Assembly: GCA_944367565.1 (NCBI GenBank) | Contig: CALVWR010000006.1 | Span: 54,420 to 118,419, forward strand | DNA: 64,000 nt | Direction of reading: 5' to 3' | Source: an uncultured Clostridia bacterium | GTDB taxonomy: Bacteria > Bacillota > Clostridia > Christensenellales > Borkfalkiaceae | Shown: positions 1-8,595 of the stretch, in pieces | Numbering within the stretch: the stretch's first letter is position 1 | How the letters are laid out: every line of letters starts with the position of its first letter | Notes under the pieces: model-generated | What the model saw: only the letters and a program-made list of their open reading frames with translations | The model's database searches: none | Told to the model about the DNA's origin: nothing | Position numbers and translations under genes: made by a program

Positions 1-199
1 GGCGCAGCTGAATATTCCGGCGGAGAGCATCGATGAAGGGAAAGAAATCGTGAAGGATCTCGGGGCGGATTCGCTGGATATCGTCGAAATGCTGATGACG
101 TTGGAAGAAGAATACGGGATTACCATTCCGGATGAAGAGACCGTGGATATCAAGACGGTAGGGGACATCGTGAACATTCTCGGCAAATACGTAAAGTAA
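1..199 (+). CDS. acpP: Acyl carrier protein, 3' part (cut by window edge)
   Basis: The reading frame is open from base 2 to a TAA at 197-199; the start lies outside the window. About 65 residues remain. The motif GADSLDIVEMLM contains the serine that carries 4'-phosphopantetheine, and the acidic helix EEEYGITIPDE and the ending VGDIVNILGKYVK are typical of bacterial ACPs. ACP holds growing acyl chains for fatty acid synthesis in the cytoplasm. Its neighbours upstream are not visible, so whether it belongs to a fab operon or to a stand-alone acpP (often before rnc) cannot be told. Confidence 0.88.
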   Translation, partial: AQLNIPAESIDEGKEIVKDLGADSLDIVEMLMTLEEEYGITIPDEETVDIKTVGDIVNILGKYVK

Positions 200-202
200 A
201 GA

Positions 203-231
203 AAAGCGGCGGCGCGAAGCTGCCGTTTTCG
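203..231 (+). terminator. Weak intrinsic terminator after acpP
   Basis: A GGCGGC/GCTGCC stem (one G-T pair) around a short loop is followed by TTTTCGATTTT. The stem is short, so termination may be partial. Confidence 0.45.
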
Positions 232-287
232 ATTTTAAAGGAGCGGCGGAGAGGAGCGGCCGCAATTTTGATTTTCAAGAGGAAGTA

Positions 288-315
288 GCATAAAAGCGGA
301 GAAACGGCATATATT
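288..315 (+). promoter_or_regulatory. Possible sigma-E-type sporulation promoter
   Basis: GCATAAA (288-294) and CATATATT (308-315) are 13 bp apart and resemble the mother-cell sigma-E pattern (ATA-type -35, CATAnnnT -10). It sits 28 bp before the conserved hypothetical gene at 344. Prediction by eye only. Confidence 0.3.
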
Positions 316-343
316 GAATTAAGAAACGAAAAGGAGGAAAACA

Positions 344-976
344 ATGTCGTTTTTTTGCAATTTCAAATCGGATAGATGTCCGGGACCGATCAACGGCAAC
401 CCGATGAACGGACTTTGCGAAAAGGTCTGCATACAGGCAAAGAAAGTATTTGACGCGTGTATGCGTCAGACGCAGGAAACGGGATTGGTGCTGAACATAA
501 CCAATCTGAATCCGGCGAGTCCTACATATCCGCTGACGTTTGTCAGTGCGAAGAGTACCACATCGGCGGGCGTGATTTCCAATCTGCTGGTGGAGCCGCT
601 GACGGAGCGCGATCGTTCATCGCGGGTGCGTGCGGATATCACGATACCGGTGTCCGTGGCATATACGGATGCAAACGGCGTGGAAGGAGCGGCGACGGCA
701 AACGTGACGATCACGGAGGATGTAATTCTGAACATTCCCGCGCCGAGCATCATGCCGTACATGGTGGAAGCGGTTGTATCGTTGGTGTCGACGAAGGGCG
801 TATACAGCGACACGAATCAGTTTACGATCGACGCGTGCGTGACGATCATTCTGAAAGTGGTCATGGAAGTGGAACTTCTGGTACCGTCTTACGGATATTC
901 GGCGATACCGCCGTGCCAGGAATACACGCAGGAAGTCTGTGCGGGATTTTTTGAACTGCCGGTATTTCCGCAATAG
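344..976 (+). CDS. Conserved Firmicutes hypothetical protein, probably sporulation-linked
   Basis: A 210-residue protein with no signal peptide or membrane segment, started by ATG after an AAGGAGG site. It has a cysteine-containing N-terminus (CPGP...GLCEKVCIQAKK), a beta-rich middle, and a C-terminal half with ILKVVMEVELLVPSYGY and a Pro/Cys-rich ending (IPPCQEYTQEVCAG). I recall close relatives in many spore-forming Clostridia, all without a solid function; a link to the DUF3794/SipL kind of spore-coat protein is only a guess from the beta-rich repeats. A sigma-E-like sequence upstream would fit a mother-cell role. It is a single gene bounded by a strong terminator. Confidence 0.7.
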   Translation: MSFFCNFKSDRCPGPINGNPMNGLCEKVCIQAKKVFDACMRQTQETGLVLNITNLNPASPTYPLTFVSAKSTTSAGVISNLLVEPLTERDRSSRVRADITIPVSVAYTDANGVEGAATANVTITEDVILNIPAPSIMPYMVEAVVSLVSTKGVYSDTNQFTIDACVTIILKVVMEVELLVPSYGYSAIPPCQEYTQEVCAGFFELPVFPQ

Positions 977-990
977 GGGAAAAGCAGCGG

Positions 991-1026
991 ATGCGCCGCG
1001 ACGGAAGTCGCGGCGCATAATTTTTG
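991..1026 (+). terminator. Strong intrinsic terminator
   Basis: Perfect 12-bp stem (ATGCGCCGCGAC, loop GGAA, GTCGCGGCGCAT) followed by AATTTTTG, 15 bp after the stop at 976. Confidence 0.85.
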
Positions 1027-1105
1027 CGGCGGGCGGAAAATACTTGCTAAATCGTCATGAAAATGCTAAACTATAAAGGATCTATAAAACCACGGGGAGC
1101 TTCGG

Positions 1106-1813
1106 ATGAAGATATACGCGATAAGCGATCTGCACATTTCCGCCGACGGCGGCAAGCCGATGGAAGTTTTCGGCGGCAACTGGATCGGATATCTCGAAAA
1201 GATCGTGGCGGACTGGAACGCGCGGGTTCGGGAGGAGGACGTCGTGCTGATCGGCGGGGACATCAGCTGGGCGATGAAACTGGAAGACGCGATGAAAGAT
1301 CTGTCCGTTCTCTTTCCGTTGAAGGGAAAGAAGGTTCTGATCCGCGGGAATCACGATTATTGGTGGAGCGGGATCGGAAAGATCCGGGAAGCGCTGCCGC
1401 AGAACGTGTACGCGTTGCAGAACGACGCGATCAGAATAGAAGACGTCGTGATCTGCGGGTCGCGGGCGTGGAGTGTGCCGGGGAGTCCGGATTTTACGGA
1501 AGCGGACGAAAAGATATACCGAAGGGAAACGGAGCGGCTGAGGTTATCGCTGTACGAGGCGGGAAAACTTCGCAAAGAGAAGGACAAGCTGATCGTATTG
1601 GTGCATTATCCGCCCTTTAATGCGAGAAGGGAGAATTCCGCGTTTACGGAACTTTTTGAAAAGAACAAAGCGGACGCCGTGGTATACGGACATCTGCACG
1701 GGTCGAATTCGCGGGGGGACAGGCTGGTCAGGAAGAACGGGATCGATTATTATCTCACATCCTGTGACATGGTGGAGAACAGGTTGGTGGAAATAAAAAT
1801 ACGGGAGATATAA
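1106..1813 (+). CDS. Calcineurin-like metallophosphoesterase
   Basis: A 235-residue cytoplasmic phosphoesterase with all five metal-site blocks of the family in order: SDLHIS (residues 7-12), GGDISW (about 50), RGNHDYWW (about 80), VHYPP (about 170) and GHLHG (about 197). These Asp/His/Asn residues bind two metal ions that activate water. The GNHDYWW and DISWAMKLEDAMKD stretches match a Firmicutes subgroup annotated only as metallophosphoesterase; the substrate is unknown. It lies one base before the following membrane protein gene, so the two are probably co-transcribed. Confidence 0.87.
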   Translation: MKIYAISDLHISADGGKPMEVFGGNWIGYLEKIVADWNARVREEDVVLIGGDISWAMKLEDAMKDLSVLFPLKGKKVLIRGNHDYWWSGIGKIREALPQNVYALQNDAIRIEDVVICGSRAWSVPGSPDFTEADEKIYRRETERLRLSLYEAGKLRKEKDKLIVLVHYPPFNARRENSAFTELFEKNKADAVVYGHLHGSNSRGDRLVRKNGIDYYLTSCDMVENRLVEIKIREI

Positions 1814-1814
1814 A

Positions 1815-2972
1815 ATGGAAGAGAGAGAAGGGCTGGTTGCGGAGGAGGAAAAGAAGCCGACCGCGGGAGAAAAGGTGAAGGCGTATCTGAAAGCGCTGCC
1901 GAAGCGTTATTTCATCACGGCGTTTTCGGGAATGGCGCAGGGACTTTTCTGTACGCTGATCGCGGGGACGATTCTGGCGCAGATCGGCGGCTGGATCGGC
2001 GATAACGCATTCGGAAACATGATCACGGCGATCGCGAACATTGCGAAATCTCTGATGGGCGCGGGGATCGGCGTCGGGATTGCGAACGCGCTGGGAAAGA
2101 GCAAGCTGACAATCTTTTCGGCGGCGGTCACGGGGTTCATCGGCGCGTTTGCGAACACGGTGATGGACGGCACGTTCGCGCTGAAGCTCGGTGCGCCCGG
2201 CAATCCGATCGGCAGTTACGTCGTGACGATGTTCACGGTCGAGATCGCGTCGCTGTATGCGGGAAAAACAAAACTCGATATTATCCTGATTCCATTGGGA
2301 ATGATGATTCTTTCTCTTGGGGCGATCTATGTCGCATATCCGTTTATCTGGCTGATCGATCAGCTGGGATATCTCATCGCCATTGCCACGAAGGCTACGC
2401 CTTTCGTGATGGGAATCGTGATTTCGGTGATCATGGGGATCTTGCTGACCATGCCGACGTCCAGCGCGGCGATCTGGGTGGCAGTGGCTTCGCCCGTCCT
2501 TGCGGGCGCGGCGGCGGAACAGGTCGACGCGATGCTGCTTGCGGGCGGCGCGGCGGCGGTCGGTTGCGCCTGTCACATGGTCGGGTTTGCGGTTTCGTCC
2601 TTCAAAGAGAACGGCGTCGGCGGTCTGATCTCGCAGGGGATCGGAACGAGTATGCTGCAGATTCCGAATATCATGAAAAAGCCGATCATCATGGTTCCGC
2701 AGATCATTTCGAGCGCGATATGCGGACCGCTGTCCACTTGCGTTTTCGGTTTGCGGTGCGACGCGACGGGCGGCGGCATGGGAACGAGCGGCCTCGTGGG
2801 TGTTTTTTCCACCATTTCTTCGTCGGTATCGAGCGGCGTGGAAGGCTGGGTGACGGGAATCGGCGTCGCGCTTCTGATGTTCGTGCTGCCGGCGTTGATC
2901 GGTTGGTTTTTCACATGGCTGTTTGCAAAAAAAGGCTGGATCAAAGACGGGGATATGAAACTCGACGCATAA
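1815..2972 (+). CDS. PTS-EIIC-like membrane transporter (PF13303 type)
   Basis: A 385-residue membrane protein with about ten hydrophobic segments, from residue 35 on, after a charged cytoplasmic N-terminus (MEERE...EEEKKPTAGEKVK). Features such as PGNPIGSYV, the glycine-rich repeats and HMVGFAVSSFKENGVGGLISQGIGTS match the PTS_EIIC_2 family of predicted sugar permeases. These stand-alone proteins lack IIA and IIB domains and no PTS enzymes are encoded nearby, so phosphotransfer-coupled transport is not shown. The gene starts directly after the metallophosphoesterase stop with a GGGAGA site and ends in a terminator. Confidence 0.8.
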   Translation: MEEREGLVAEEEKKPTAGEKVKAYLKALPKRYFITAFSGMAQGLFCTLIAGTILAQIGGWIGDNAFGNMITAIANIAKSLMGAGIGVGIANALGKSKLTIFSAAVTGFIGAFANTVMDGTFALKLGAPGNPIGSYVVTMFTVEIASLYAGKTKLDIILIPLGMMILSLGAIYVAYPFIWLIDQLGYLIAIATKATPFVMGIVISVIMGILLTMPTSSAAIWVAVASPVLAGAAAEQVDAMLLAGGAAAVGCACHMVGFAVSSFKENGVGGLISQGIGTSMLQIPNIMKKPIIMVPQIISSAICGPLSTCVFGLRCDATGGGMGTSGLVGVFSTISSSVSSGVEGWVTGIGVALLMFVLPALIGWFFTWLFAKKGWIKDGDMKLDA

Positions 2973-2981
2973 GAGAAGAAA

Positions 2982-3007
2982 AAAACGCTTCCGGGCGTTT
3001 TTTTTGT
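2982..3007 (+). terminator. Intrinsic terminator
   Basis: AAACGC/GCGTTT stem with a TTCCGG loop followed by an eight-T run, ten bases after the PTS-like gene. Confidence 0.85.
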
Positions 3008-3045
3008 TAGAAAAAGCGAGATAATAGAAAAGGAAAAAACCGCGG

Positions 3046-3073
3046 TTATTTTGGCGAGGCTTCGGACATATAC
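3046..3073 (+). promoter_or_regulatory. Possible sigma-E-type promoter of yabP
   Basis: CATATACT at 3066-3073 resembles a sigma-E -10 box, with a poor TTATTTT 13 bp upstream. yabP and yabQ are mother-cell genes in Bacillus, which fits, but the -35 match is weak. Confidence 0.3.
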
Positions 3074-3098
3074 TTTTTTAGAAGAAAAGGAGGTCGCT

Positions 3099-3359
3099 AT
3101 GCAGGAAACGGAAGGTTTGCAGAAGCTCACGCTGGACAATCAAAGGAAGTTATATATGAGCGGTGTGGAGTCGGTAGACGCATTTTCGGAACGGGAGCTG
3201 AAGCTCACGCTGAACGGAAGCAGAGCGCTGATCGGAGGCGAAGGCATTAAAATCAGCGCGTACGATAAGGGGAACGGAACGCTTTCCGCAGAGGGAAAAT
3301 TCGCATATATCCGCTATGACGTACAGAAGGCGCCGTTTCTCAAACGGATGTTCAAGTAA
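3099..3359 (+). CDS. yabP: Sporulation protein YabP
   Basis: An 86-residue beta-rich protein of the YabP/YqfC family. Start chosen at the ATG 6 bases after AAAAGGAGGTC. The pattern LTLDNQRKLYMSGVESVDAFSE is typical, followed by a second repeat LIGGEGIKISAYDKGNGTLSAEGKFAYIRY. YabP is needed, with YabQ, for spore cortex formation in Bacillus subtilis and is made in the mother cell under sigma-E. The stop codon overlaps the yabQ start (TAATG), showing tight coupling. Confidence 0.9.
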   Translation: MQETEGLQKLTLDNQRKLYMSGVESVDAFSERELKLTLNGSRALIGGEGIKISAYDKGNGTLSAEGKFAYIRYDVQKAPFLKRMFK

Positions 3360-3907
3360 TGTTTGTCAGCGCGGGACAGTTTTACGTTTTTTTCGGTTCG
3401 CTGGCATACGGCATTTTAGGCGGAACGCTGATTGATCTCGTCGCGCTGATCGTGTTTCCGTGCAGGAATCGCCGGGTCCGTGCGGCGGCGGATATCGCGT
3501 CTTATATCGTGTTGGCGGCGGGGTATGTTGCGTTTAGCTGTTTTTACGATTTTCCTTCGGTAAGGGCGTATATGATCGCGGCGGTGTTTGCGGGAATCTG
3601 GCTTTACGAGAAAAGTTTTGCTCGATCAGTTGCAAAACTCGCGGAAAAAGTGTACAATAAAAGGAAAGAAAAGAAGAGGAAAACAGCCGATGAACGAAAG
3701 CAAATTCAAGCGGTTGGTCGCGGCGGCGACGGCGACGGCGGTGATTCTGTTGGTTATTCTGATCGGGGTGCTGGTTTATCAGCTCGCGGCGATCAACAGA
3801 GAACGGACGTTGCAAAGAGAGTACGACACGGCGATCGCGGAATATCAACGGATGATCGACGACAAAGAAGAAATAAACGACATAAAAAAGCAACGCTGGT
3901 ACATTGA
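3359..3907 (+). CDS. yabQ: Spore cortex protein YabQ, reading frame running through divIC
   Basis: Membrane protein required for spore cortex assembly, with three or four hydrophobic stretches in residues 1-85 (FVSAGQFYVFFGSLAYGI, TLIDLVALIVF, IASYIVLAAGYVAF, MIAAVFAGIWL). The frame has 182 codons, but the last 70 or so (GRGGDGDGGD... rich in Gly, Arg, Asp) lie over divIC in another frame and look like a shadow of that gene. The functional protein is probably about 105-110 residues. Either the stop codon was lost or a single-base change altered the frame near 3690. Identity is clear from its position between yabP and divIC. Confidence 0.8.
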   Translation: MFVSAGQFYVFFGSLAYGILGGTLIDLVALIVFPCRNRRVRAAADIASYIVLAAGYVAFSCFYDFPSVRAYMIAAVFAGIWLYEKSFARSVAKLAEKVYNKRKEKKRKTADERKQIQAVGRGGDGDGGDSVGYSDRGAGLSARGDQQRTDVAKRVRHGDRGISTDDRRQRRNKRHKKATLVH

Positions 3908-3959
3908 GAAGATCGCGCGGGAGCTCGGATACTATTATCCGGAGGACGAAAGACTTTAA
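3690..3959 (+). CDS. divIC: Septum formation initiator DivIC/FtsB-like
   Basis: An 89-residue single-pass membrane protein: short cytoplasmic N-terminus (MNESKFKRL), a membrane helix (VILLVILIGVLVYQLAAI, residues 15-33), a coiled coil (NRERTLQREYDTAIAEYQRMID) and the conserved ending ELGYYYPEDERL. DivIC joins FtsL and DivIB in the divisome. ATG 3690 was chosen because the hydrophobic segment then follows at the usual distance and GAGGAAAAC precedes it. The order yabP-yabQ-divIC is the normal Firmicutes order. The 5' 218 bases are overlapped by the extended yabQ frame. Confidence 0.88.
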   Translation: MNESKFKRLVAAATATAVILLVILIGVLVYQLAAINRERTLQREYDTAIAEYQRMIDDKEEINDIKKQRWYIEKIARELGYYYPEDERL

Positions 3960-3965
3960 AAGAAT

Positions 3966-4835
3966 ATGAAGTATGCGATTTTCGATATAGGGTCCAATTC
4001 CGTACGGATGATGCTTTGGGAAGGAAAAACGCTGGAAAAGAGGGTCAGAATAACGGGATTGGGAAAAGGATTGAACGCCGGCAAAGTGCTCGACGCGGCT
4101 GCCATGGCGCGCACGCTGGAAGCGATAAGCGAATTTAAGAAATATGCGGAAGAGAAGGGCGCGGAAGGGTATTTTGCATACGGAACGGCGGCGATGCGTC
4201 GGGCGGAAAACGGAAAGGCGTTTGCGGAACGCATAGTGCGGGAGACGGGCGTCGAGACGGAAATTATCGACGGAGAGGAAGAAGCGGCGATCGGATTGAG
4301 GGGCGCGCTTGCCGGAAGAGACGGCGGGATTGTGGATATCGGCGGCGCGAGTACGGAGATCACGGTTGCGTCGGGCGGACGGAAGATTTATTCTTATTCG
4401 CTGGATCTCGGTACGGTGACGCTGACCGACGCGTGCGGACAGAACGCGGCGGAGGCAGAGCGGTACTGTGCGGAAAAAGTGAAGGAATACGGAGAGATTC
4501 CGAAGGCGGAATATTACGGGATCGGCGGAACGGCAACGAGTTTGGCGGCAATCGATCTGGGAACGGAGCCGTATGATCCGGCACAGGTGAACGGGCATAG
4601 AATCGGACTGAAAAGAATCGGGGAAATTGCAAAAACGTTATCGTCGATGCGCGTGGAAGAGCGTAAAAAGCTGAAAGGATTACAGCCCGAGCGGGCGGAC
4701 GTGATTGCAAACGGGGCGATTCTGCTCAGATCGATCATGGAGCGGTACGGCATAGAAGAAATCACGGTGAGCGAGAGCGACAATCTGGAAGGATACGCGC
4801 TTAGCCGTTTCGGGAAAAAAGAGGACAAGCGATGA
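3966..4835 (+). CDS. Ppx/GppA-family exopolyphosphatase
   Basis: A 289-residue single-domain member of the ASKHA fold Ppx/GppA family. The first phosphate loop is FDIGSNSVRMMLWEG (residues 5-19) and the second is GIVDIGGASTEITV (about 120-133). GEEEAAIGLRGAL at about 100 carries the family Glu. It probably hydrolyses terminal phosphates of polyphosphate or pppGpp. It lacks the C-terminal HD domain found in long Ppx forms, as is usual for short Firmicutes members. It follows divIC by 6 bases and overlaps the next gene by 4 (ATGA). Confidence 0.85.
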   Translation: MKYAIFDIGSNSVRMMLWEGKTLEKRVRITGLGKGLNAGKVLDAAAMARTLEAISEFKKYAEEKGAEGYFAYGTAAMRRAENGKAFAERIVRETGVETEIIDGEEEAAIGLRGALAGRDGGIVDIGGASTEITVASGGRKIYSYSLDLGTVTLTDACGQNAAEAERYCAEKVKEYGEIPKAEYYGIGGTATSLAAIDLGTEPYDPAQVNGHRIGLKRIGEIAKTLSSMRVEERKKLKGLQPERADVIANGAILLRSIMERYGIEEITVSESDNLEGYALSRFGKKEDKR

Positions 4836-5974
4836 ACAGGAAAATCAATCTTATCGACAACATCGTGCTGTTGGTTCTGACGTTGGCGGGGATATTGGCG
4901 GTAACGCTGATCGGGAACGGCGAATATTCCGAAGATCTCGGTTTTTTCGTGCTTTACTGTGTGATCGGCGCGATCGTATGGGCGTTGGTCAACGTCTGCG
5001 TGCATGAATGGGGACACGTGCTTGCGGCGAAGAGAAACAACTTTCGCGTCATATCGGTGAGGTTGTTGTTTTTTTTGTTTACGAAGGAGAACGGGAAACG
5101 AAAGATTGCGCTGACGCGGTATACGGGCGAAGCGGGGGCGACGGAACTTGTACCGGAAAGCGGGGAAAACCTTGCGGAACGGTTTGTAAAGGTGACGAAA
5201 GCGGGCATTTACGGAAATATAATCTTTTGTGCGGTGACCGTGATACCGTTGTTTCTGGCGTCGTTTTTGCCGTTCTGGGTTTATTCTCTGTGGGCGATCG
5301 GATTGCCGGTTTCGCTGTATTTCGCGCTGGAGAACGGACTGCCGATGACGACGGACGGGATCAAGAACGACGCCGCCGTGGTGCAGGGCGTGAGGAGCGG
5401 TGCGGATTCCGAAAAGGTGCTGCTTGCGCTGTTGCAGATCCACGCCGAACTGGTAAAGGGAAAAACGCCGGGGGAGATCGGGGAAGGGCTGTATTTCGAC
5501 GTGCCGCAGCTTCCCGAAGATGACATCAACTATTTATTTTTGCTCAATGCAAGGTATGCATATTATCTCGACAGAGAGGATTACGAGAATGCGAAAGGCG
5601 TATCGGCGCGCATGAAAGGTCTGCTTGACAGCGTTCCTAAATTTTACCGTCCGGCGATCCGTGCGGACTTATTATATAACGCCTGTACGTTTGACTTTGA
5701 CGAAAGCGAAGCGGATAACCTTGTCGAGGATAACGAAAGTTATCTGAATCAATCGACGGATGTGACCGTTTTGCGGATCAAAGCCGCCTATCTTCTTTAT
5801 GTATGTAAGAATACGGCGGAAGCGCAGCGGTTTCTCGGACGGGCGGAGGAATCCCTTGCGGATTGCACCGTGGAGGGACAGCGGCGGATGGAAGAAAAAC
5901 TGCTCAAGAAAATGGAAGCGGACGCGGATGCGGCATTGCCGCCTGCGGGCGCAGAAGAAAAGGACGCCGAATAA
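4832..5974 (+). CDS. Membrane protein with HExxH peptidase motif (M50-like)
   Basis: A 380-residue protein. Two membrane helices come first (about residues 10-30 and 35-52), then HEWGH (58-62) inside the end of a helix, then two more helices around 130-165. The zinc motif in a membrane helix is the hallmark of site-2-type M50 peptidases; the second-site Asp motif (NPxxG-like) is not evident, possibly replaced by the region around NGLPMTTDGIKND. The C-terminal 200 residues are soluble and helical with TPR-like character (NARYAYYLDREDYENAKG). Function beyond predicted peptidase is unknown. It overlaps the Ppx gene start-to-stop by 4 bases, so they share a transcript. Confidence 0.65.
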   Translation: MNRKINLIDNIVLLVLTLAGILAVTLIGNGEYSEDLGFFVLYCVIGAIVWALVNVCVHEWGHVLAAKRNNFRVISVRLLFFLFTKENGKRKIALTRYTGEAGATELVPESGENLAERFVKVTKAGIYGNIIFCAVTVIPLFLASFLPFWVYSLWAIGLPVSLYFALENGLPMTTDGIKNDAAVVQGVRSGADSEKVLLALLQIHAELVKGKTPGEIGEGLYFDVPQLPEDDINYLFLLNARYAYYLDREDYENAKGVSARMKGLLDSVPKFYRPAIRADLLYNACTFDFDESEADNLVEDNESYLNQSTDVTVLRIKAAYLLYVCKNTAEAQRFLGRAEESLADCTVEGQRRMEEKLLKKMEADADAALPPAGAEEKDAE

Positions 5975-5992
5975 GCGTCCTTTTCTTTTTTT
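5958..5992 (+). terminator. Intrinsic terminator overlapping the gene end
   Basis: AAAAGGACGC/GCGTCCTTTT stem around the TAA stop, followed by CTTTTTTTG. The stem begins inside the last codons of the HExxH gene. Confidence 0.88.
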
Positions 5993-6000
5993 GTGCACAG

Positions 6001-6285
6001 ACCCCGCATCGGCAAGAACATACACACCGCCGCGGCGACGGAAACTGCGCACCGAAAAACGCGGCGACGGAAACGGCTTGTTTGTTCATATCGCCGGGGT
6101 GGCAGACCCCGCATCGGCAAGAACATACACACCGCCGCGGCGACGGAAACTGCGCACCGAAAAACGCGGCGACGGAAACGGCTTGTTTGTTCATATCGCC
6201 GGGGTGGCAGACCTCGCATCGGCAAGAACATACACACCGCCGCGGCGACGGAAACTGCGCACCGAAAATCGCGGCGACGGAAATG
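6001..6285. repeat. Tandem repeat, 105-bp unit, about 2.7 copies
   Basis: Copies start at 6001, 6106 and 6211; they are nearly identical, with a few substitutions in the third (ACCTCGC for ACCCCGC, AAATCGC for AAAACGC). Each unit contains GCGGCGACGGAAAC twice. Because 105 is a multiple of three, several frames on both strands stay open through it, but none has a ribosome binding site or protein-like composition, so I treat it as non-coding. It fills the gap between two converging terminators. Confidence 0.9.
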
Positions 6286-6297
6286 CCAAAATGAAAA

Positions 6298-6325
6298 ACG
6301 CGGCTCAACCGAGCCGCATTTTTTT
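6298..6325. terminator. Terminator hairpin between converging genes
   Basis: GCGGCTC/GAGCCGC stem with loop AACC at 6300-6317, T-run on the plus strand (ATTTTTTT) and A-rich on the other side giving TTTTTCAT on the minus strand. It directly follows the minus-strand zinc-ribbon gene. Confidence 0.8.
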
Positions 6326-6467
6326 ATACCGGGAAATCGAGCGTTGAATAACAATACGGGCAAATTCTGTCCGTGGCGTTCGCACAGGTCGTGCAGATGT
6401 TTGCGCCGCAATTCGGACAGATAAGCATCGTCATATCCGCGATCCCGCAATTCTTACAATGCATCAT
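6324..6467 (-). CDS. Small zinc-ribbon protein, 47 residues
   Basis: Too short for most gene callers. ATG at 6467-6465 follows AAGGAGATAAAATC, a very good ribosome binding site. The protein starts MMHCKNCGIADMTMLICPNC and has eight cysteines in four CxxC pairs (residues 4/7, 17/20, 25/28, 36/39), ending YSTLDFPV. Four evenly spaced pairs suggest two zinc sites. Its function is unknown; small proteins of this type often act as nucleic-acid or protein adaptors. It has its own terminator at 6300-6317, and stands alone on the minus strand opposite gyrB. Confidence 0.75.
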   Translation of the reverse strand: MMHCKNCGIADMTMLICPNCGANICTTCANATDRICPYCYSTLDFPV

Positions 6468-6606
6468 GATTTTATCTCCTTACTTATATCATCCGCAAAA
6501 TACGGGATTTTATGTATCGGTTTAATTTTTCGCAAAAGCAAAAGGGAAGATTTCCGCTTTTAAAACTATAAATAGTTTTAATGTGAGAAAAACAACTTAA
6601 AATCGC

Positions 6607-6635
6607 TTTTCAAAAAGGAAAAAATATGGTATAAT
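6607..6635 (+). promoter_or_regulatory. Vegetative promoter of gyrB-gyrA
   Basis: TTTTCA (6607-6612), 17-bp spacer, TATAAT (6630-6635), 34 bp before the gyrB start. Confidence 0.7.
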
Positions 6636-6645
6636 TTTTATGTAA

Positions 6646-8580
<1,935 letters not shown>

Positions 8581-8595
8581 AGGGAAAGAGAGAAA

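Noticed and set aside
1755..2576. Minus-strand frame of 273 codons over the PTS-like gene
   Set aside because: Arg-rich antisense shadow; the plus-strand frame encodes a good membrane protein.
6001..6285. CRISPR array
   Set aside because: The units are 105 bp and contiguous with no unique spacers, and no cas genes are present.
5797..6450. Minus-strand frame of 217 codons (and plus-strand frames) across the 105-bp repeats
   Set aside because: No ribosome binding site, overlap with the end of the HExxH gene and the real zinc-ribbon gene, Arg/Cys-rich shadow composition; frames stay open only because the repeat length is a multiple of three.
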